Origin: JAKAVN01 sp963734845
Lineage (GTDB): Bacteria; Desulfobacterota; Binatia; Binatales; Binataceae
Direction: 5' to 3'
DNA: 64,000 nt
Assembly (NCBI GenBank): GCA_963734845.1
Contig: CAVTIS010000018.1
Span: 496,001 to 560,000 of the forward strand
Below are positions 54,324 to 62,917 of this stretch, piece after piece; within the stretch, counting starts at the first letter, position 1; every line of letters begins with the position of its first letter. The position numbers and the translations under genes were made by a program. The notes below the pieces were generated by a model, which was given only the letters and a program-made list of their open reading frames with translations, searched no databases and was not told the origin of the DNA.

Positions 54324-55072
54324 AGCGGGCGGCAAAATCTCCAATGCGATTTGCGATATCGTCGGCGGCGGTCGAAGGCACGGTCGCACTGGTCGGCGGC
54401 GGGGAGCTCCATCATATGCGCGACGTGATGCGCCTGCTGCCGGGAGCCGAGGTGGCGCTGTTCGACGAACGAGGCGCGGAGTACGCGGGCACGATCAAAA
54501 GCTTCGAGGTGCGTCACGCGGTAGTCGAAATCGCCGCGGCGACGCGCTCGCGCGCGGAAGTCACTGCCGGACTCATCCTGGCCGCGGCGGTGATCAAGGG
54601 GCCACGGATGGACTTCCTGGTCGAGAAGGCTGCCGAACTGGGTGCGGCGGAGCTATGGCCGGTGCTGTGTACGCGAGGAGTCGTGCGCGAGGTCGGCGGC
54701 GAGCGGCTCGCGCGATGGCGCCGGCTGGCGACTGCGGCGGCCAAGCAGAGCCTGGCGGCGCGTCCGACCGAGGTCATCGCACCGTTGACGCTCGGAGACT
54801 TGATCCGGCGCCCCAACGGGGGCAGGCTTTGCGTGGTCTTGAGCGCGGGCGCGCCGGCCTTGGGCGGGGTCTTGCGCGAAGCCCGTCAGCGCACGCTGTT
54901 GCTATTGTGCGGGCCGGAGGGAGATTTCACGGACGAGGAACTGGCGTCCGTGCGGAGCGCCGGTTACGTCGCCGCGGGACTGGGTGGACGACGGCTTCGC
55001 AGCGAGACCGCGGCGCTCGCCGCGCTCAGTATCGCGGCCGGCACGCTCGACGAGTTCGGGGGAGAAGGCTGA
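54320..55072 (+). CDS. rsmE: 16S rRNA m3U1498 methyltransferase
   Basis: 250 residues from the ATG at 54320, which overlaps the prmA stop as ATGA; an in-frame start at 54269 lies inside prmA and is rejected. A SPOUT methyltransferase acting on 16S rRNA U1498. N-terminal PUA-like part (HHMRDVMRLLPGAEVALFDE), then KGPRMDFLVEKAAELGAAEL, LLLLCGPEGDFTDEELASVR and LGGRRLRSETAALAALSIAA, the knot and SAM-binding motifs. prmA followed by rsmE is a common pairing. Confidence 0.95.
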   Translation: MKRAAKSPMRFAISSAAVEGTVALVGGGELHHMRDVMRLLPGAEVALFDERGAEYAGTIKSFEVRHAVVEIAAATRSRAEVTAGLILAAAVIKGPRMDFLVEKAAELGAAELWPVLCTRGVVREVGGERLARWRRLATAAAKQSLAARPTEVIAPLTLGDLIRRPNGGRLCVVLSAGAPALGGVLREARQRTLLLLCGPEGDFTDEELASVRSAGYVAAGLGGRRLRSETAALAALSIAAGTLDEFGGEG

Positions 55073-55075
55073 CCA

Positions 55076-56038
55076 GTGGCTAGCTACAAATTCGCTTTCG
55101 TAATGGACCCGCTGGAGAAGGTGCTTCCCGACAAGGACACTACCTTCGCCTTCATGCTGGAAACGATCGGACGCGGGCATCAGGCCTACTTCGTCGCGCT
55201 CCACGACCTCTATGCGATCGGCAGTCATGCGTTCGCCTCTGCGCGGCGATGCACGGTGACGCGTGGAACGCCGCACTACCGCTTTATCGACGACGGCGCC
55301 GAATATCCGCTCGAAACTTTCGACGCGATTTTTATGCGCAAGGACCCGCCCGCCGACGCAGCCTATCTGTTCGCCACGATGCTGCTCAGCCTGGCCGACC
55401 GGCGCCGCACTTTCATTCTCAACGAGCCCGCGGGCCTGCGCGAGGCGAACGAGAAGCTCTATGCGCTGAATTTTCCCGAAGCGATTCCGCCCACGCTGGT
55501 CAGCCAGGACCTCGCGCGGCTCAAAAAGTTCATGGCCGAGCAGGGCGGACAGATGATCGTCAAGCCGCTCGACGGACATGGCGGCGAGAGCGTGTTCCTG
55601 GCCTCCGCCGATGACCGCAACCTCAATGCGATCCTCGAAGCGGTCACTCATTTCGAGTCGCGTCCGATCATGGCGCAGCGCTACCTCTCCGAAATCCGCG
55701 ACGGCGACAAACGCTTGATCGTGCTCGACGGCGAACCCCTCGGATGCACGCTGCGGGTGCCGCGCGACGACGAGAACCGCGGCAACATCCACGTCGGTGG
55801 CAATTGCGTCAAGGCCGAGATTACCGCGCGCGACAGCGAGATTTGCTCGATGATGCGGCCGCGGCTGAAGCGCGACGGACTCTACTTCGTCGGGCTCGAC
55901 ATCATCGGCAACTACCTGACCGAGGTGAACGTCACCTCGCCCACGGGAATCCAGGAGATCGATCGGCTCGACGGCGCCAATCTCGAGGCCAGGGTGATCG
56001 ATTTCGTCGAGTCGCGAGTCATAGCGCCCAAGGCTTAA
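55076..56038 (+). CDS. gshB: Glutathione synthase
   Basis: 320 residues. ATP-grasp ligase joining gamma-glutamylcysteine and glycine. N-terminal substrate domain (FAFVMDPLEKVLPDKDTTFA, FMRKDPPADAAYLF, FILNEPAGLREANEKLYALN), then the ATP-grasp region with KPLDGHGGESVFL, ALV-type RLIVLDGEPLGCTLRVP and the metal-binding end LTEVNVTSPTGIQEI. The start is GTG 3 nt after rsmE, so they are co-transcribed. gshA is not in the window. Points to a proteobacterial-type thiol metabolism. Confidence 0.96.
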   Translation: MASYKFAFVMDPLEKVLPDKDTTFAFMLETIGRGHQAYFVALHDLYAIGSHAFASARRCTVTRGTPHYRFIDDGAEYPLETFDAIFMRKDPPADAAYLFATMLLSLADRRRTFILNEPAGLREANEKLYALNFPEAIPPTLVSQDLARLKKFMAEQGGQMIVKPLDGHGGESVFLASADDRNLNAILEAVTHFESRPIMAQRYLSEIRDGDKRLIVLDGEPLGCTLRVPRDDENRGNIHVGGNCVKAEITARDSEICSMMRPRLKRDGLYFVGLDIIGNYLTEVNVTSPTGIQEIDRLDGANLEARVIDFVESRVIAPKA

Positions 56039-56168
56039 GCGCTGCAAACGTCTAGGCGCCCCGTGCGTTTGGCTGACAGGCTTCTGTCGCCCGACGGCTG
56101 TTGCAAGGGGAAGGCGGGACAGGTACGAATTAAGACCGCCGCAAAGGCCCGACACCTGCAGTTCCGGT

Positions 56169-56244
56169 GGGCAGGTAGCTCAGTCGGTAGAGCAGAAGAC
56201 TGAAAATCTTCGTGTCGAGTGTTCGATTCACTCCCTGCCCACCA
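56169..56244 (+). tRNA. tRNA-Phe (GAA)
   Basis: 76 nt with encoded CCA. Acceptor GGGCAGG/CCTGCCC, D-arm TAGCTCAGTCGGTAGAGC, anticodon loop CTGAAAA (GAA), T-loop TTCGATTC. Integrase-bearing DNA starts directly downstream, so its 3' end is a likely attachment site. Confidence 0.94.
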
Positions 56245-56346
56245 CATAAGCCCGCGAAATACAAAGACTTTCTGATTTCGCGCAGTTGCTCCAGATCCTT
56301 TACTGTGTCCGGGCTGTGGCGGAATTGTGACCGTTCCCCCTACGAT

Positions 56347-57099
56347 CTAGCCTTTCTTCTTTACGAACGAGGACAGATGTTTTTCTGCGCGGTCAAGTTC
56401 TCGGCTGTCTAGCAACCGGACTATCGGAGGGTCGTAGCTGATCAGGAGACGTGTGTATCGGTGAATGTCCTCCATTGGCAACTCTCGTCCTACTCGTCCG
56501 CGTGCTACGTTGCGCAAAAGGCTTGCGAGAATGTCTGCCGCCTGAATTCCCGGATACCCGATGTCTGAAACGAAAAAGGCGGCTTCAGCTAAGCGATCCC
56601 CCCATCTGTCTCGCTCCCTACGACGTCTATAAACAGCCCTTGCCCTCGTCTCCAAAGATGAATTGTGAAAGTACATCGTGAGCTGCTCTCCCAGAGGCAT
56701 AAGATACATCACCCTGAGAAGCTCGGTGATCACGGTGTCGAACGCTAGGACGTAGGGATGTTTTGTGAATATCTTTTTGACACTTCGAGAAAGCCGACGG
56801 TCGTATTCTTCCCAGGGGATTTGAACCGCAAAGCCGCGGATGTGGTAGGTATGAATTGTCTCTACCAGTCGGCCAAAACAATGCTCGCACGTACCATCGC
56901 TCCATTTGTCGAAGGGTGGATTGCGCGCAAGAAAATCCGTCATGTGAAACGTGGTAAGATCGAACTCTTCCAGAATATTCACCCATCGCCTAGCAAATCC
57001 TTTCCAGGCAGCGATTGGACCGTAGTATCCTGCTAACGCGAGAAACGGGTACCGTCGACACGCGCCGAATCCGCTTTCGTCGAGGAACGATCCGGCTAC
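56347..57099 (-). pseudogene. DUF3800 protein lacking a start codon
   Basis: The frame reads the full DUF3800 pattern: FLDESG at 57087-57070 (metal-binding D and E), FLALAGYYGPIAAWKGFARR, TTFHMTDFLARNPPF, FDTVITELLRVMYL and the C-terminal YPGIQAADILASLL. DUF3800 proteins are mobile-element-associated and RNaseH-like. Upstream of FLDESG the frame runs back to a TGA without any ATG, GTG or TTG and overlaps the integrase 3' end. A start at 56982 (GTG) would drop the DESG motif. The gene therefore seems to have lost its beginning, perhaps by recombination, unless an unusual start is used. Confidence 0.65.
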
Positions 57100-58178
57100 C
57101 TCATCTGCACCACTTTGCGAGGCCGGGCGGTGTCAGTCTGATGCAGCGACGAGAGCCTGCGGCATCCATCGCGAAGCATCGTCTCGTCGGCGATCGCGTA
57201 GCGCCGATAGATGGCTTCAGTCTTGTGACCGACCATCGCCATTGCTGCCGAACGCGGTACGCCGGCGCGCTCGAGGTTGCGCACTGCGGTGCGGCGGAAG
57301 TCGTGCGGGATCCGGCCCGGCAACCCAGCATTCTTGCAGGCGGTCAACCAAGAGCGGCGGAAGGTGCGAATCGTCTCGCCGTCACGGTGAAAGAGCCAAG
57401 GGACAATCTTGCCGGTCGCGACTTCGACGGCCCGAGTGTGCTCAAGCTGAGCTTCAAGGACGGTGCGAAGTTCGGGCGTCAGCGGGAAGTTCCGGCCCTC
57501 ACCGTTCTTCGTTTCTCCCGGGTCGAGGCGCAGCCATCCGGCTTCGAGGTCAACGTGATGCTTCTGGCGGCTCAGGATCTCCGACGTGATGCGCCATCCC
57601 GTGATGTAAGCTGTTTGAATCACCGGCTTGAGCTCTCCCGGTAGATGCTCGAGCAGTGCCAGGTAATCCCCATGCTCGAAGAAGCCTTTGCGGCGGTTGT
57701 CCTCACGCAGCATAGGGAAGTAAGGCCGTGAGCCAACCTTGCCGGCCCGTTCCGCGAGCGTGAAAGCGCGCTTGAGCGCGGCGAGAGCCCTGTTGATCGT
57801 TGAGTTCTTGGCGCTCTCTTTCTGCCGGTCGGCGGTGAACGCGGTCAACCGGTCGCTCGTGATATCCACAGCCCGGCAGTCAGCGCCGAAGTATTCGACC
57901 AGATGCGCGAGAGGAGCCTTGATGACCCGTACGCGTCGGCCGTTCGCCTCGTAATCGTCGAGCAGCATCTGCTTGAGGTCGGCGAGCGAGGTCTTCTCGA
58001 CGTCAGGTCCTATCGGCTTTCCAGCCGCGGCCTCGCCGATCCGCTTTTTGAGCAAGCGTACGGCGTCTGCGCGATTCGCCGATTCGGAGGTCTCGCGATA
58101 GCGCTTGCCGCGCACGTAGTACTGGCACCACCAGATCGTCCCACGGCGATAGATAAGTCCCTGGCCCTTCGCCTTCAT
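57096..58178 (-). CDS. Tyrosine-type integrase
   Basis: 360 residues. N-terminal AP2-like/arm-binding part (GLIYRRGTIWWCQYYVRGKR), core-binding domain (about 85-150), catalytic domain with Arg in TAYITGWRITSEILSRQ, Lys region TKNGEGRNFPL, HDFRRTAVRNLERAG (HxxR), and MVGHKTEAIYRRYAI with the Tyr nucleophile. All residues present. Its start overlaps the stop of the RHH gene by ATGA. Probably catalyses insertion at tRNA-Phe, about 850 nt away. Confidence 0.94.
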   Translation of the reverse strand: MKAKGQGLIYRRGTIWWCQYYVRGKRYRETSESANRADAVRLLKKRIGEAAAGKPIGPDVEKTSLADLKQMLLDDYEANGRRVRVIKAPLAHLVEYFGADCRAVDITSDRLTAFTADRQKESAKNSTINRALAALKRAFTLAERAGKVGSRPYFPMLREDNRRKGFFEHGDYLALLEHLPGELKPVIQTAYITGWRITSEILSRQKHHVDLEAGWLRLDPGETKNGEGRNFPLTPELRTVLEAQLEHTRAVEVATGKIVPWLFHRDGETIRTFRRSWLTACKNAGLPGRIPHDFRRTAVRNLERAGVPRSAAMAMVGHKTEAIYRRYAIADETMLRDGCRRLSSLHQTDTARPRKVVQMR

Positions 58179-58363
58179 CGCTGGACCTCCTTGGCGCTCT
58201 TTGCCGGCGCCTTAAGGTAGAGCTCGATTGCTGACGCGATCACGTCCTGCAGGTCGCGCCCCTCGTCGAGGGCTCGGATGTGCGCAGCTCGCCAAAGTTC
58301 CCTTGGCAGCCGCACGCTGGTTTTCGCCGTCTCGCCTTTGCTGCCGGATGGAAGTCTCTTCAT
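58175..58363 (-). CDS. Ribbon-helix-helix (CopG/Arc-type) small protein
   Basis: 62 residues. KTSVRLPRELWRAAHIRALD then EGRDLQDVIASAIELYL is the strand-helix-helix pattern of RHH DNA-binding proteins. Overlaps the integrase start by 4 nt (ATGA), so it is likely to control integrase or excision. No toxin gene adjoins. Confidence 0.75.
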   Translation of the reverse strand: MKRLPSGSKGETAKTSVRLPRELWRAAHIRALDEGRDLQDVIASAIELYLKAPAKSAKEVQR

Positions 58364-58396
58364 GCATCAGAGCATAGCCCGCTAGATATCTAGAAG

Positions 58397-58738
58397 TCAA
58401 GCCCGCCGCGCGGCTAGCCAGCGCTCGACGCCCCTGCGCGAGCAGAGTAGCGAACGTGGCGACACACGACGAACGAACGGCAGGGTTGCGGCGTGCCTGT
58501 ATATCCAACGACGCTTGCGCCGCAGCAATTCGGCGGCCTCATCAACCGTCAGCATTTGGTCGGCGTCTGTGGTCTCGCTTGTGCCTTGCGCGCTTTGCCC
58601 CGAGGATGCCCAGGCAAGCCCGATCGCCGAGAGTGCTGCCGTAGCCTGCAGATGCAGCGCGGCAAGTGCCGCCGCCGGCAGGCCCACTGCGGCCGAGGGA
58701 TCGCGCGCGAGCTGATCTAGTGAAGGGACGGCACGCAT
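58397..58738 (-). CDS. Excisionase-like helix-turn-helix protein
   Basis: 113 residues. C-terminal ~55 residues: MLTVDEAAELLRRKRRWIYR then HAATLPFVRRVSPRSLLCSR and VERWLAARRA, a MerR-type HTH of excisionases. The N-terminal ~60 residues are Ala-rich; an internal Met just before LTVDEAA (about residue 62) could be the true start. Same strand as the RHH and integrase genes. Confidence 0.7.
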   Translation of the reverse strand: MRAVPSLDQLARDPSAAVGLPAAALAALHLQATAALSAIGLAWASSGQSAQGTSETTDADQMLTVDEAAELLRRKRRWIYRHAATLPFVRRVSPRSLLCSRRGVERWLAARRA

Positions 58739-58787
58739 TGCTCTACTCGCAGACTACCGCCGCCCTTTTCATGTGCGTCCGGGCCTT

Positions 58788-59275
58788 TCACCACGGAATA
58801 TCGTCGTCTGAGAGAACACCCTCTGCGTTGTCCAGCACCGTGAAGCCTTCCCTGTCATCTCCGGCCCCGGTCTCGTTGAAATCATCTGGCGAGCCCCGCG
58901 GCGATCCTCGTCAGCGTGAACTTCATCGGGAGAAGTTGTATGGTCCGCCACCTCGGTACGGCGCTTTGCCCCAAACTCAAGCCGGCTCGCCGTAACCTGA
59001 AGCATCGATCGGTAGCCACCGTCCCGGCCTGTGAACTCTCGAAGCTGAATTCTCCCCTCCACCAAAACCTGGTCGCCTTTTTTGAGGTACTGTAAGGCTA
59101 CCTCGGAGAGATGGCCCCAGGCGGCAATATGGAACCACGTAACCCGCCCCACCCTTTCGCCTGTCGCCCTGTCCGTGTATGGCTCGCTTACGGCGAGGGA
59201 AAAATGAGCGACGGGATTCTTGGCTCGAGGTTGCGGGTCGCGACCAAGGCGCCCGAAGAGAACCACTCGATTCAT
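58788..59275 (-). pseudogene. ssb: Single-stranded DNA-binding protein, tail frameshifted
   Basis: OB-fold SSB: MNRVVLFGRLGRDPQPRAKN, VTWFHIAAWGHLSEVALQYL, KKGDQVLVEGRIQLREFTGR and SMLQVTASRLEFGAKR (residues 1-105). In the first frame the protein ends at 58769 with an atypical tail. In the next frame, after a shift between 58892 and 58912 (CCCC run at 58892-58895), it reads GSPRGSPDDFNETGAGDD through VLSDDDIPW and stops at 58788. DDDIPW is the SSB tip that binds partner proteins (usually DDDIPF). The true product is therefore probably the shifted one. Confidence 0.85.
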
Positions 59276-59409
59276 AGCGCCCGCCGCAATGGCTCCCAGA
59301 GGACAAACGTCTTGAGGCGTCGCGCCCTCTGGCTAGTCGTGTTTTCAAGCAGAAGGCTGTGCGTTCTTCGGACTATTGTCGCGCAGAAGTGTCGGACTCG
59401 GCGCTTCGG

Positions 59410-59766
59410 TCAGTCCCGTCCGCGCAATCGAGTAACTCGCTTCGCTCCAACCGCTGCACGCGATTTTGCGAGTTGCGCGGCCCGCTTCGTCTGAATTTCG
59501 TAGACTCGTTCGGCGAGCGCGTTCTTGAGCTCAGCGATCCGCTCACGCTCCGGAAGGTCGGTCTTCAACCGCTTGAGCAACTTGGATGTCCATTCGCGGA
59601 TTGGCACCGACCGGCCCTTGATGGTGCGACCCGCCGCCCTGATGATGGGTTGCCCTATCTCGGAGAAGATCACTCCAAGCCGCGCCGCCCATTCCTTGCT
59701 AGCCAGATCGGCCGCGGTAATTCCAGCGACCGCACAGAAGGTCGAACGGAGTTCATCAGCGTACAT
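59410..59766 (-). CDS. Hypothetical helical protein
   Basis: 118 residues, unrecognised, strongly helical and basic in its second half (TSKLLKRLKTDLPERERIAE, IQTKRAAQLAKSRAAVGAKR). Clean frame, coding-like composition, between the SSB gene and the glycine-rich genes. No strong ribosome site. Confidence 0.55.
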   Translation of the reverse strand: MYADELRSTFCAVAGITAADLASKEWAARLGVIFSEIGQPIIRAAGRTIKGRSVPIREWTSKLLKRLKTDLPERERIAELKNALAERVYEIQTKRAAQLAKSRAAVGAKRVTRLRGRD

Positions 59767-59904
59767 CTCAGCAAAAGCCTCTCCGTAACGATTCGACCGC
59801 TATCAGCGGTGCCGCACTCCGCGTTGACACGCCCCAGAGGGTCCGCGCCGATGCGATGGACGCAACAAACAGAAATATGGACGCAATGAGGTACTCCACA
59901 ATAA

Positions 59905-60747
59905 TCATGGTTGAAAAGTGGCGAGAATCGCTACGTTATTGGTAGAACCGGAAAGCGTATTATGTACTGTTCCGGTAGTCCCCGCTGTGCCCTGAAGCTT
60001 GTATTCGATGTCGCAACCGTAGTTGGATGCGCCCGACGGCTCGTTGATGGCGTTGGTGAAGCCAGTCGCCACCGCCGATACACTGACCGTGCCTCCGAAG
60101 CCTGCCGAATATATGAGGAGATCGTTGGTGAAGCTGGTTGTAATAGCCGCCGCTGTAGGAGTGGTACTACCAGCAGGAGTGGACCACGCAAGCGAATATA
60201 AATCAGGGTTGTTAACTCCACGAAAAGCGGCAGCGCATATCTCGTCGCCGTTCAAACTACCGCTAAAAGTTATACTGGAAATGCCGCTATCGGCGGCGGT
60301 CCAACGCTTGTAAAGCGCAACACCCCTACCAGAATTGAAATCGCTGCTAGGACCAACGGTATACGAAAAAGTTTTGGTGGCTGCGGTTCCAACGATACTT
60401 GAAGTGTTGTTGGTGGTAGCGTGGATGTACAGAATATCACCATCTTGCATACCGGCGGGAAGAGTAAGAGAGCAGTTTGCGCCTGAACAATCAGCGTGAG
60501 AGCTGCTTACGAAAGATGGAGTCGGCGTAGGTGATGGAGTTACCGTGCCGGGTGCTCCGGTTCCGCCCGTTCCGCCAGCAGCCCCCGTCCCTCCGGTGCC
60601 GCCCGTCCCACCTGCGGACCCTGTACCACCACCGCCTCCGAGGGCTACCAGACTCCAGCTCGTCGTGCTGCTGAGCGACAACACGACCGCGAGCAGCAAT
60701 CCGACAGCGCCGAAAACTAGAATGATTTGTTCAATTCGTCTAATCAT
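59905..60747 (-). CDS. Membrane-anchored glycine-rich (collagen-like) surface protein
   Basis: 280 residues. N-terminal membrane helix (IILVFGAVGLLLAVVLSLSS), then a GGTGGTGGTGAAGG-type low-complexity stem (about 37-68), a Pro/Thr linker (TPSPTPTPS) and a ~200-residue beta-sandwich-like domain (YIHATTNNTSSIVGTAATKT, KRWTAADSGISSITFSGSLN, LAWSTPAGSTTPTAAAIT) like phage-tail or adhesin domains. It starts where the previous gene ends (TAAATG). The upstream gene has the same anchor and stem, so they are paralogues. Confidence 0.7.
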   Translation of the reverse strand: MIRRIEQIILVFGAVGLLLAVVLSLSSTTSWSLVALGGGGGTGSAGGTGGTGGTGAAGGTGGTGAPGTVTPSPTPTPSFVSSSHADCSGANCSLTLPAGMQDGDILYIHATTNNTSSIVGTAATKTFSYTVGPSSDFNSGRGVALYKRWTAADSGISSITFSGSLNGDEICAAAFRGVNNPDLYSLAWSTPAGSTTPTAAAITTSFTNDLLIYSAGFGGTVSVSAVATGFTNAINEPSGASNYGCDIEYKLQGTAGTTGTVHNTLSGSTNNVAILATFQP

Positions 60748-60945
60748 TTAACCATGTCCTCCAGTGCCGCCAGTGGGGCCGGGGCCGCCCGTGCCGCCAG
60801 TTCCGCCAGTCGCGCCCGTGCCGCCGCCCCCAGCAGACCCAGAGCCAACGAGGCTGTAGCTTGGTGAACTGCTAAAAAGCATCGCGAGCGCCAAAAGCAG
60901 CGCGACCAAACCAAATATCGTGATTATTTGTTGAACCAGTTTCAT
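60748..60945 (-). CDS. Small membrane-anchored glycine-rich protein, paralogue of the next gene
   Basis: 65 residues: membrane helix (IITIFGLVALLLALAMLFSS) and a Gly/Thr/Pro stem (GGTGATGGTGGTGGPGPTGG). It matches the first ~70 residues of the downstream protein but lacks the outer domain. Overlaps the upstream small gene by ATGA and adjoins the downstream ATG. Confidence 0.65.
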   Translation of the reverse strand: MKLVQQIITIFGLVALLLALAMLFSSSPSYSLVGSGSAGGGGTGATGGTGGTGGPGPTGGTGGHG

Positions 60946-61082
60946 GGAGCACCGTGCATATAGTTGGTTGTCAAACCCGGAAATGAATATGGCCCCTGCT
61001 CTTGCGGATCTGCGTACTGTGAAAAATGCAGCGCAAGCGCGACATAGAGCAACAGGTAAATGATGGCGATATAGCGAACCAT
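60942..61082 (-). CDS. Small membrane protein, 46 residues
   Basis: Starts at the ATG at 61082-61080 and stops at 60942, overlapping the next start as ATGA. Sequence begins MVRYIAIIYLLLYVALALHF, one membrane helix, and ends in a short polar tail. Good evidence is the exact overlap with the downstream gene; no strong ribosome site. Unrecognised. Confidence 0.5.
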   Translation of the reverse strand: MVRYIAIIYLLLYVALALHFSQYADPQEQGPYSFPGLTTNYMHGAP

Positions 61083-61160
61083 GGGAACGGTCAAAGCGTC
61101 GCGCTACCGCCCGCAGTGGTGCCGATCTGCGCGCTCATCGCATCTCTCCGCCCGTCATTC

Positions 61161-61418
61161 TCATGAAGTGCGCATCCCCCGCATCGCGGCCTCTGTCTCG
61201 ACCGACACACGATTGGATGTCAACCAGCGGATCAGATCTGCTTTCAGGTAGCGGACCGCGCCCGATGGGCGGCAGTAAGGGGGTCCTTTCCGCTCGGCGC
61301 GCCAACATTGCAAAGTTCGAACAGCAAAGCCGAGATATTTTGCTGCCGCTTCTGTCGTCATTACCTGGTCCGCTCCCTCGAACGGGCCTCGAGGTTGCTC
61401 TATCGCTTGAGACTGCAT
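61161..61418 (-). CDS. Excisionase/AlpA-like helix-turn-helix protein
   Basis: 85 residues. MTTEAAAKYLGFAVRTLQCW, RAERKGPPYCRPSGAVRYLK and ADLIRWLTSNR form the MerR-type HTH of excisionases. The first ~19 residues may not be translated if the internal Met before TTEAAA is the start. Unrelated in detail to the other two HTH proteins of this element, so several regulators are present. Confidence 0.75.
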   Translation of the reverse strand: MQSQAIEQPRGPFEGADQVMTTEAAAKYLGFAVRTLQCWRAERKGPPYCRPSGAVRYLKADLIRWLTSNRVSVETEAAMRGMRTS

Positions 61419-62042
61419 CAGTTGGATTCTCCTAGCCGCCGCACGGAACCGTTATCTATTCGCAGCGCGACGCCGACTTATCAAGTCAGATACTACACAC
61501 CCAGGTCTTCGCCGTTAAGTATCGCCGGTTCACGAATCCACATACACAGCGTGGATACGGTGACTATCCTGTGTGCATAGGGAGTTTGCTTATGTCGCGT
61601 TCGGAGAGGCTGCGCGCAGATTGACTACTCAGGCCCCGATACTGCCCGTTTTTATACTTGCGCGTCTCTAAGCTATGGAACACGCCCAATATGGAGCAAA
61701 CTGCTCGGATTGTTATTGGCGGGCAATCGGTCAAATTGCCATCAAATAGCCTCTGTGACGATCCGGGGGTTGTCGGGTAGCTTGAGAGTGCCGGGCATGG
61801 CACACGCGGCGCGCTAGAGGCCAAATTCGGGTATTCTCAACGGCACCCTGACTCGCGATTGTGTTCGGGGATCTGCCGCCTTGAGCTTCGGATGGGCAGC
61901 TAGTAGCTCTTGCTCAGTCTCGCCGCCAATCTTATGCGAATAAGAAACGTGCAATCGTTGTGCACTTGAAGATTTGGCTGTGGGCGAGCGAGCAGCGGCT
62001 GGGCTACCGTGATAACAGGTAGCGAGAGGCAAATGCGCCCTT
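61419..62042. other. Intergenic stretch, nothing firm
   Basis: About 620 nt. Two short minus-strand frames (about 61564-61824 and 61814-62032) lack ribosome sites and motifs. A small inverted repeat ATCCAC...GTGGAT lies near 61536-61556. Confidence 0.35.
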
Positions 62043-62615
62043 TCAAGGCTTAGTCTTGTCCGTCTGGGAAGCAGCGTCGCCGCGAAGGGCGCTCGCGATC
62101 TCGGTAATGCGCACGAGCAGGAAATACCAGAGCCACGGTAAGGAGCCGACTATGGCTATTACCCAGGCCCACGGCTCCAGCGCGGCGACCGTGCTGTAGT
62201 ACCGCGGGTGGCCGACCTGCGACTTTTCCCAGTCCTCCAGTTCGAGTGGGCTGTTATCAAGATTCGTCGCGTCAACGTCTTTGGGATCGACCGGTTTCCA
62301 TTTGCTCAAGTCGCGTGTCGCTGGAGCCTTAACGGCCGGGCCGCCATCGATCGTTGCGCCGGATGGGATTGGAACCGACCCCGCAACCGAGGTTCTGGGG
62401 TGCGATTCCACGCTGGCACCCTCGGGCAATTTTTTACCCGTGTAATCAACCAAGCCCGCAGCGGGCGGGTGTGTAACGCGTTGAACGTATTGCTGATACC
62501 TGCTCGGCACCCACCACTCGTCGAAAATGATCACGGGTGAAGCGAGTCCCCACACGATCGCAAGAGCAATCAGGGAGCGCCGATAGCGAAGGCGAAAATA
62601 CTCTTTTGTTGCCAC
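62043..62615 (-). CDS. Two-pass membrane protein of unknown function
   Basis: 190 residues. A basic N-terminus (FRLRYRRS) leads into one membrane helix (LIALAIVWGLASPVIIF), then a ~120-residue outer loop rich in Pro, Asp and Trp (including EDWEKSQVGHPRYYSTVAA), a second helix (WAWVIAIVGSLPWLWYFLLV) and a short cytoplasmic tail. Unrecognised. It could be part of the surface structure made by the nearby glycine-rich genes, which is only a guess from context. Confidence 0.6.
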   Translation of the reverse strand: MATKEYFRLRYRRSLIALAIVWGLASPVIIFDEWWVPSRYQQYVQRVTHPPAAGLVDYTGKKLPEGASVESHPRTSVAGSVPIPSGATIDGGPAVKAPATRDLSKWKPVDPKDVDATNLDNSPLELEDWEKSQVGHPRYYSTVAALEPWAWVIAIVGSLPWLWYFLLVRITEIASALRGDAASQTDKTKP

Positions 62616-62917
62616 CGTAAACTCGTCCTACCCCTGCTTCAGCGTCCGCGCTAGATGCGCTCACCTTGGTCGGCCGCGACCTGATGACAGTCGCCTCAAG
62701 GCCTTGTCTCTCTTGTTAACCCGCCTCTTTCGCAAGTCGATAGCTTCCCGTCTCGCCCTTTAACCCCCTCTCCGGCGAGGGATTCCTATGCCCAAGGGGT
62801 GGCCCTAGGGCACCCTCGGGGCGCGAGGCCGGGTGACTCAACGAGGGTGACTCATACCGGCGTGGACGCTCCGCGGCTCGTTCGCCTTCGCCTAGACTCG
62901 CCGCGTTTGTAAGACGC
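62616..62917. other. Intergenic stretch with GC-rich inverted repeats
   Basis: About 300 nt. Around 62762-62850 there are CCCTC-GAGGG and GGCCCTAGGGC-type palindromes, which could be a repeat element or terminator of the CGNR gene upstream. No gene. Confidence 0.4.

Noticed and set aside
54902..56155. Minus-strand 417-codon frame across rsmE and gshB
   Set aside because: Antisense shadow of two well-supported genes.
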